A stretch of 7,813 nt of DNA from Chitinophagaceae bacterium (GTDB lineage: Bacteria > Bacteroidota > Bacteroidia > Chitinophagales > Chitinophagaceae). The notes under the pieces were generated by a model. It ran no database searches. It was not told the DNA's origin and saw nothing but the letters and a program-made list of their open reading frames with translations. This document shows, piece by piece, positions 6,479 through 7,813 of this stretch. The stretch's first letter is position 1; the number at the start of each line of letters is the position of its first letter. The DNA lies in NCBI GenBank assembly GCA_016786525.1, contig JAEUVW010000053.1, positions 1 through 7,813 of the forward strand. The letters are read 5' to 3'. The position numbers and the translations under genes are program-made.

Positions 6479-6566
6479 TATCGAATAAGTGATGTACACA
6501 GCAATAAAAATGCCACCCCTATGAGGTGGCATTTTTTGTATAAGCATGAAAAACCGCTTAGTTTTT
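6478..6566. repeat. Tandem duplication, copy 2 (carries the intact terminator)
   Basis: This is the second copy of the repeat described at 6389-6470. It opens with ATT-ATC-GAA-TAA, which reads as an I-I-E-stop echo of the pentapeptide protein's I-V-I-E-stop. It contains the intact hairpin at 6506-6536. It continues through TATAAG (6539-6544), AAAAACCG (6549-6556) and the complement of the yceI stop codon (6558-6560). Confidence 0.65.
6506..6537. terminator. Bidirectional intrinsic terminator between convergent genes
   Basis: A perfect 12-bp stem, AAAAATGCCACC (6506-6517) and GGTGGCATTTTT (6525-6536), closes the loop CCTATGA and ends in T residues on the + strand (6532-6537). The left-arm A run supplies the matching U tract on the - strand. 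It can therefore end both the mltG operon and the convergent yceI transcript, whose stop is about 20 bases away. Confidence 0.92.
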
Positions 6567-7121
6567 CATCAGTTCAAATTTAGAAGAGAGGGTCACATCG
6601 TCACCCAGCATAGCGCTTTCTTCACCCACACCGAATTGTGAACGTTTGATCACACCGGATACTTTAAAGCCGGCCATCGTTTTTTTGCTCATCGGGTTTT
6701 CGCCTACACCGTTCAGCGTTGCGGTCAGTACCACAGGTTTGCTGACACCATGCATGGTCAGGATACCGTTTACCGTGTAGTCTTTGCCGGATTTCTTTTT
6801 GATAGAAGTGCTTTTAAACGTCAGGGTAGGGTATTTGGCTGCGTCGAAGTAATCCGCACCTTTGATATGGCCATCACGCATGTCATTGTCTGTGTTTACA
6901 GAATTGACATCGGCAGTCAGTTCGATCACCGCATCGGTAAAGTCAGGTTTTGCGGAATTGACTTTCACGTCAAAGTTTTTGAAAGCACCTTCTACTTCGG
7001 ATATCTTCATGTGCGTGATTGCAAAGCCCAGTTTAGAGTGTGCTTTGTCCAGGGACCAGGTTTGTGCGAAAGAGGCAGTGGCCAGCAGGCTCGCTCCACA
7101 GATCAGGATTAATTTTTTCAT
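6558..7121 (-). CDS. YceI family secreted lipocalin-like protein
   Basis: Periplasmic protein of the YceI family: an extended beta-barrel that, in solved homologues, holds a polyprenoid chain in its cavity. The physiological role is mostly unknown; links to stress or acid response and to isoprenoid binding come from homologues. The 187-residue product has a clear signal peptide (MKKLILICGASLLATASFA, cleavage predicted after A19, before QTWSLDKAHSK). Family segments are visible: WSLDKAHSKLGFAITHM (22-38), ADVNSVNTDNDMRDGHIKGADYFDAAKYPTLTF (70-102), LTMHGVSKPVVL (121-132) and the near-terminal VIKRSQFGVG (157-166). The length is normal for the family. The start is fixed by the signal peptide. 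It is transcribed away from the HxlR regulator, and a TAATTTTG promoter box lies about 29 bases upstream, next to a palindrome that could be the regulator's operator. Confidence 0.95.
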   Translation of the reverse strand: MKKLILICGASLLATASFAQTWSLDKAHSKLGFAITHMKISEVEGAFKNFDVKVNSAKPDFTDAVIELTADVNSVNTDNDMRDGHIKGADYFDAAKYPTLTFKSTSIKKKSGKDYTVNGILTMHGVSKPVVLTATLNGVGENPMSKKTMAGFKVSGVIKRSQFGVGEESAMLGDDVTLSSKFELMKN

Positions 7122-7149
7122 TGAATTTTTGTTGGTGTTTAGTGAGGGG

Positions 7150-7157
7150 CAAAATTA
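7150..7157 (-). promoter_or_regulatory. -7 promoter box of yceI
   Basis: On the - strand these bases read TAATTTTG, a perfect match to the Bacteroidota TAnnTTTG box. They lie 28 bases upstream of the yceI ATG, giving a leader of roughly 20 bases. No good TTTG is found at the expected -33 spacing (the nearest is 14 bases upstream). Only the -7 box is claimed. Confidence 0.5.
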
Positions 7158-7164
7158 GCTAAAA

Positions 7165-7183
7165 TAGTATCCAAAATATACTA
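7165..7183. promoter_or_regulatory. Candidate HxlR-type operator TAGTAT-N7-ATACTA
   Basis: A perfect inverted repeat of two 6-bp half sites (7165-7170 and 7178-7183) with a 7-bp spacer. The shape fits dimeric winged-helix regulators of the HxlR/DUF24 family; as I recall it, the Bacillus YodB box also has a 7-base spacer between TACT and AGTA half sites. The site lies 7 bases upstream of the yceI -7 box, where the core promoter upstream half would be. Binding there would be expected to block yceI transcription. Confidence 0.5.
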
Positions 7184-7203
7184 CTTACCTTAAGGATAGT
7201 GGT
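7180..7203. promoter_or_regulatory. Second imperfect palindrome centred on CCTTAAGG
   Basis: The perfect 8-bp palindrome CCTTAAGG (7188-7195) is flanked by arms ACTACTTA and ATAGTGGT, which are complementary at 5 of 8 positions. Its left edge overlaps the previous inverted repeat by 4 bases, and it lies just upstream of the HxlR promoter-like sequence. It may be a second binding site for the same or another regulator. Confidence 0.3.
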
Positions 7204-7209
7204 TTCTTT

Positions 7210-7240
7210 TTGTAAACCCTTTATTGTATTTTTATAATCT
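7210..7240 (+). promoter_or_regulatory. Candidate promoter of the HxlR gene
   Basis: TTGTAA (7210-7215) and TATAAT (7233-7238) are 17 bases apart, resembling a sigma-70 promoter; read by Bacteroidota rules it is TTG-N20-TA. Transcription would begin around 7245, about 15 bases before the ATG at 7260. The box matches the E. coli consensus better than TAnnTTTG, so which rule applies is uncertain. Confidence 0.4.
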
Positions 7241-7259
7241 TAAACGTTCAAAAAGCCTG

Positions 7260-7616
7260 ATGGAAGAATTGACAAAGGAACAATGTACCAAATCTTTATT
7301 GCCCATCCGCGATGCGCTCGATGTCATTAACGGAAAGTGGAAACTACACATTATCGGTTCGCTGCTGCATGGCAACAGGCGATTTAAAGACCTGCAGCGG
7401 GATATCAGCGGCATTACGGCCAAAATGCTGTCGCAGGAGTTGAAAAGCCTTGAACTCAACGGGCTGGTGAGCAGAACGGTATACGACAGTGCCCCCGTGA
7501 TCGTGGAATACATGCTCACCCCTTATGGCAAAACGCTGCAAAAGCTGATGGACGAACTCAGGCTTTGGGGTACCGAACACCGGAAGCGCATGATCAGCCC
7601 TGCTGCTGTGAAATAG
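7260..7616 (+). CDS. HxlR/DUF24 family winged-helix transcriptional regulator
   Basis: Predicted 118-residue DNA-binding protein of the HxlR (DUF24, MarR-like) family, which acts as a dimer and often responds to reactive electrophiles, quinones or oxidants. Landmarks are the family segment ALDVINGKWKLHIIGSLL (19-36), FKDLQRDISGITAKMLSQEL (42-61) containing the recognition helix, ELNGLVSRTVY (65-75) and the wing ending YMLTPYGKTL (84-93). The C-terminal dimer helix is LQKLMDELRLWG (93-104). It has one cysteine, C9, in the N-terminal region where redox-sensing DUF24 proteins such as YodB and HypR carry theirs. The ATG at 7260 is preferred over an in-frame TTG at 7224, because that TTG lies inside the AT-rich promoter-like stretch and the extra residues are not family-like. 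It is divergent from yceI, the most likely target. Confidence 0.92.
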   Translation: MEELTKEQCTKSLLPIRDALDVINGKWKLHIIGSLLHGNRRFKDLQRDISGITAKMLSQELKSLELNGLVSRTVYDSAPVIVEYMLTPYGKTLQKLMDELRLWGTEHRKRMISPAAVK

Positions 7617-7629
7617 GATAAATTCCTGA

Positions 7630-7656
7630 TTTGTAGCGGCAAACACTTTATTTTTA
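7630..7656 (+). promoter_or_regulatory. Weak promoter-like pair before the last gene
   Basis: TTTG (7630-7633) and TATTTTTA (7649-7656; one mismatch from TAnnTTTG) are 15 bases apart, shorter than usual. A start near 7663 would leave about 15 bases of leader. No terminator is visible between the HxlR stop and this gene, so read-through is also possible. Confidence 0.25.
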
Positions 7657-7677
7657 CACAACTAAATCAATTCCTGA

Positions 7678-7813
7678 ATGAAATTTTTTACTTCTCTTTT
7701 TTTAGGGCTGGCCCTGGCTATTGCTGCAAAAGCCGCGCCCGGCGATACGACCTGGGTGCAGGCACAAAAGGGTATCTGGTTGGATTATTATAATAATTTT
7801 GATACGACAGTCA
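7678..7813 (+). CDS. Secreted protein resembling PNGase F-related glycosidases (3' end beyond window)
   Basis: Only the first 45 codons are present. The product begins with a signal peptide (MKFFTSLFLGLALAIAAKA), with likely cleavage after about residue 18-20. The mature start reads PGDTTWVQAQKGIWLDYYNNFDTTV. This opening (GDTTWVQA, a YxNFDTTV strand) is what I recall at the N-terminus of Bacteroidota proteins annotated as peptide-N-glycosidase F-related. Members of that family cleave N-glycans from glycoproteins outside the cell, and some are exported by the type IX system. No catalytic residue or sorting domain falls inside the window, so the enzyme activity is not shown. The ATG at 7678 is supported by the signal peptide that follows directly. 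Confidence 0.55.
   Translation, partial: MKFFTSLFLGLALAIAAKAAPGDTTWVQAQKGIWLDYYNNFDTTV

Noticed and set aside
7224..7259. TTG start adding 12 residues to the HxlR regulator
   Set aside because: It falls inside the AT-rich promoter-like stretch, and the added residues do not look like the family; the ATG at 7260 gives the normal length.
1..7813. CRISPR array, insertion sequence, prophage, toxin-antitoxin pair, tRNA or rRNA
   Set aside because: No regularly spaced repeats, transposase motifs, phage genes, small paired genes or RNA-gene signatures were seen on either strand.

Overview
The window reads as a chromosomal segment of a Bacteroidota bacterium, most like the Chitinophagaceae. The reasons are the gene order miaB / sigma-54 activator / lptE / TPR protein / secG, weak Shine-Dalgarno sequences before most starts, promoter-like boxes of the Bacteroidota type (TTTG then TAnnTTTG), and a secreted PNGase F-like protein beginning at the right edge. 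The lineage is inferred from gene content and style only.

Left block (1-4271), all on the + strand: the 3' part of miaB (tRNA methylthiolation), a sigma-54 activator with no sensory domain, the lipoprotein LptE (LPS export), a cytoplasmic TPR-type protein and SecG (Sec translocon). Genes are packed 14-24 bases apart, and the last pair overlaps by 4 bases. A Bacteroidota-type promoter inside the end of lptE may give the TPR protein-secG pair its own transcript. A strong hairpin terminator closes the block.

Middle block (4281-6399), + strand: an imperfect 18-bp palindrome precedes mltG (endolytic murein transglycosylase). A 147-aa helical-repeat protein and a Cys-rich pentapeptide-repeat protein follow, with gaps of 5 and 1 bases, so they are probably one operon.

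Right block (6400-7813): the gap between the pentapeptide gene and the convergent yceI gene is an old, imperfect tandem duplication of about 90 bp. Only the second copy keeps an intact, bidirectional terminator. yceI (secreted, - strand) and an HxlR/DUF24 regulator (+ strand) diverge from a 138-bp region. That region holds a clean inverted repeat, TAGTAT-N7-ATACTA, beside the yceI promoter box, and a second palindrome centred on CCTTAAGG. The simplest reading is a regulator controlling yceI and itself. The window ends 45 codons into a secreted protein resembling PNGase F-related proteins.

Most of the window is ordinary housekeeping and envelope biology. I see no CRISPR array, transposon, phage, defence system, rRNA or tRNA. 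The points most worth a second look are the duplicated convergent terminator region, the HxlR-yceI control region and the two unassigned proteins downstream of mltG.
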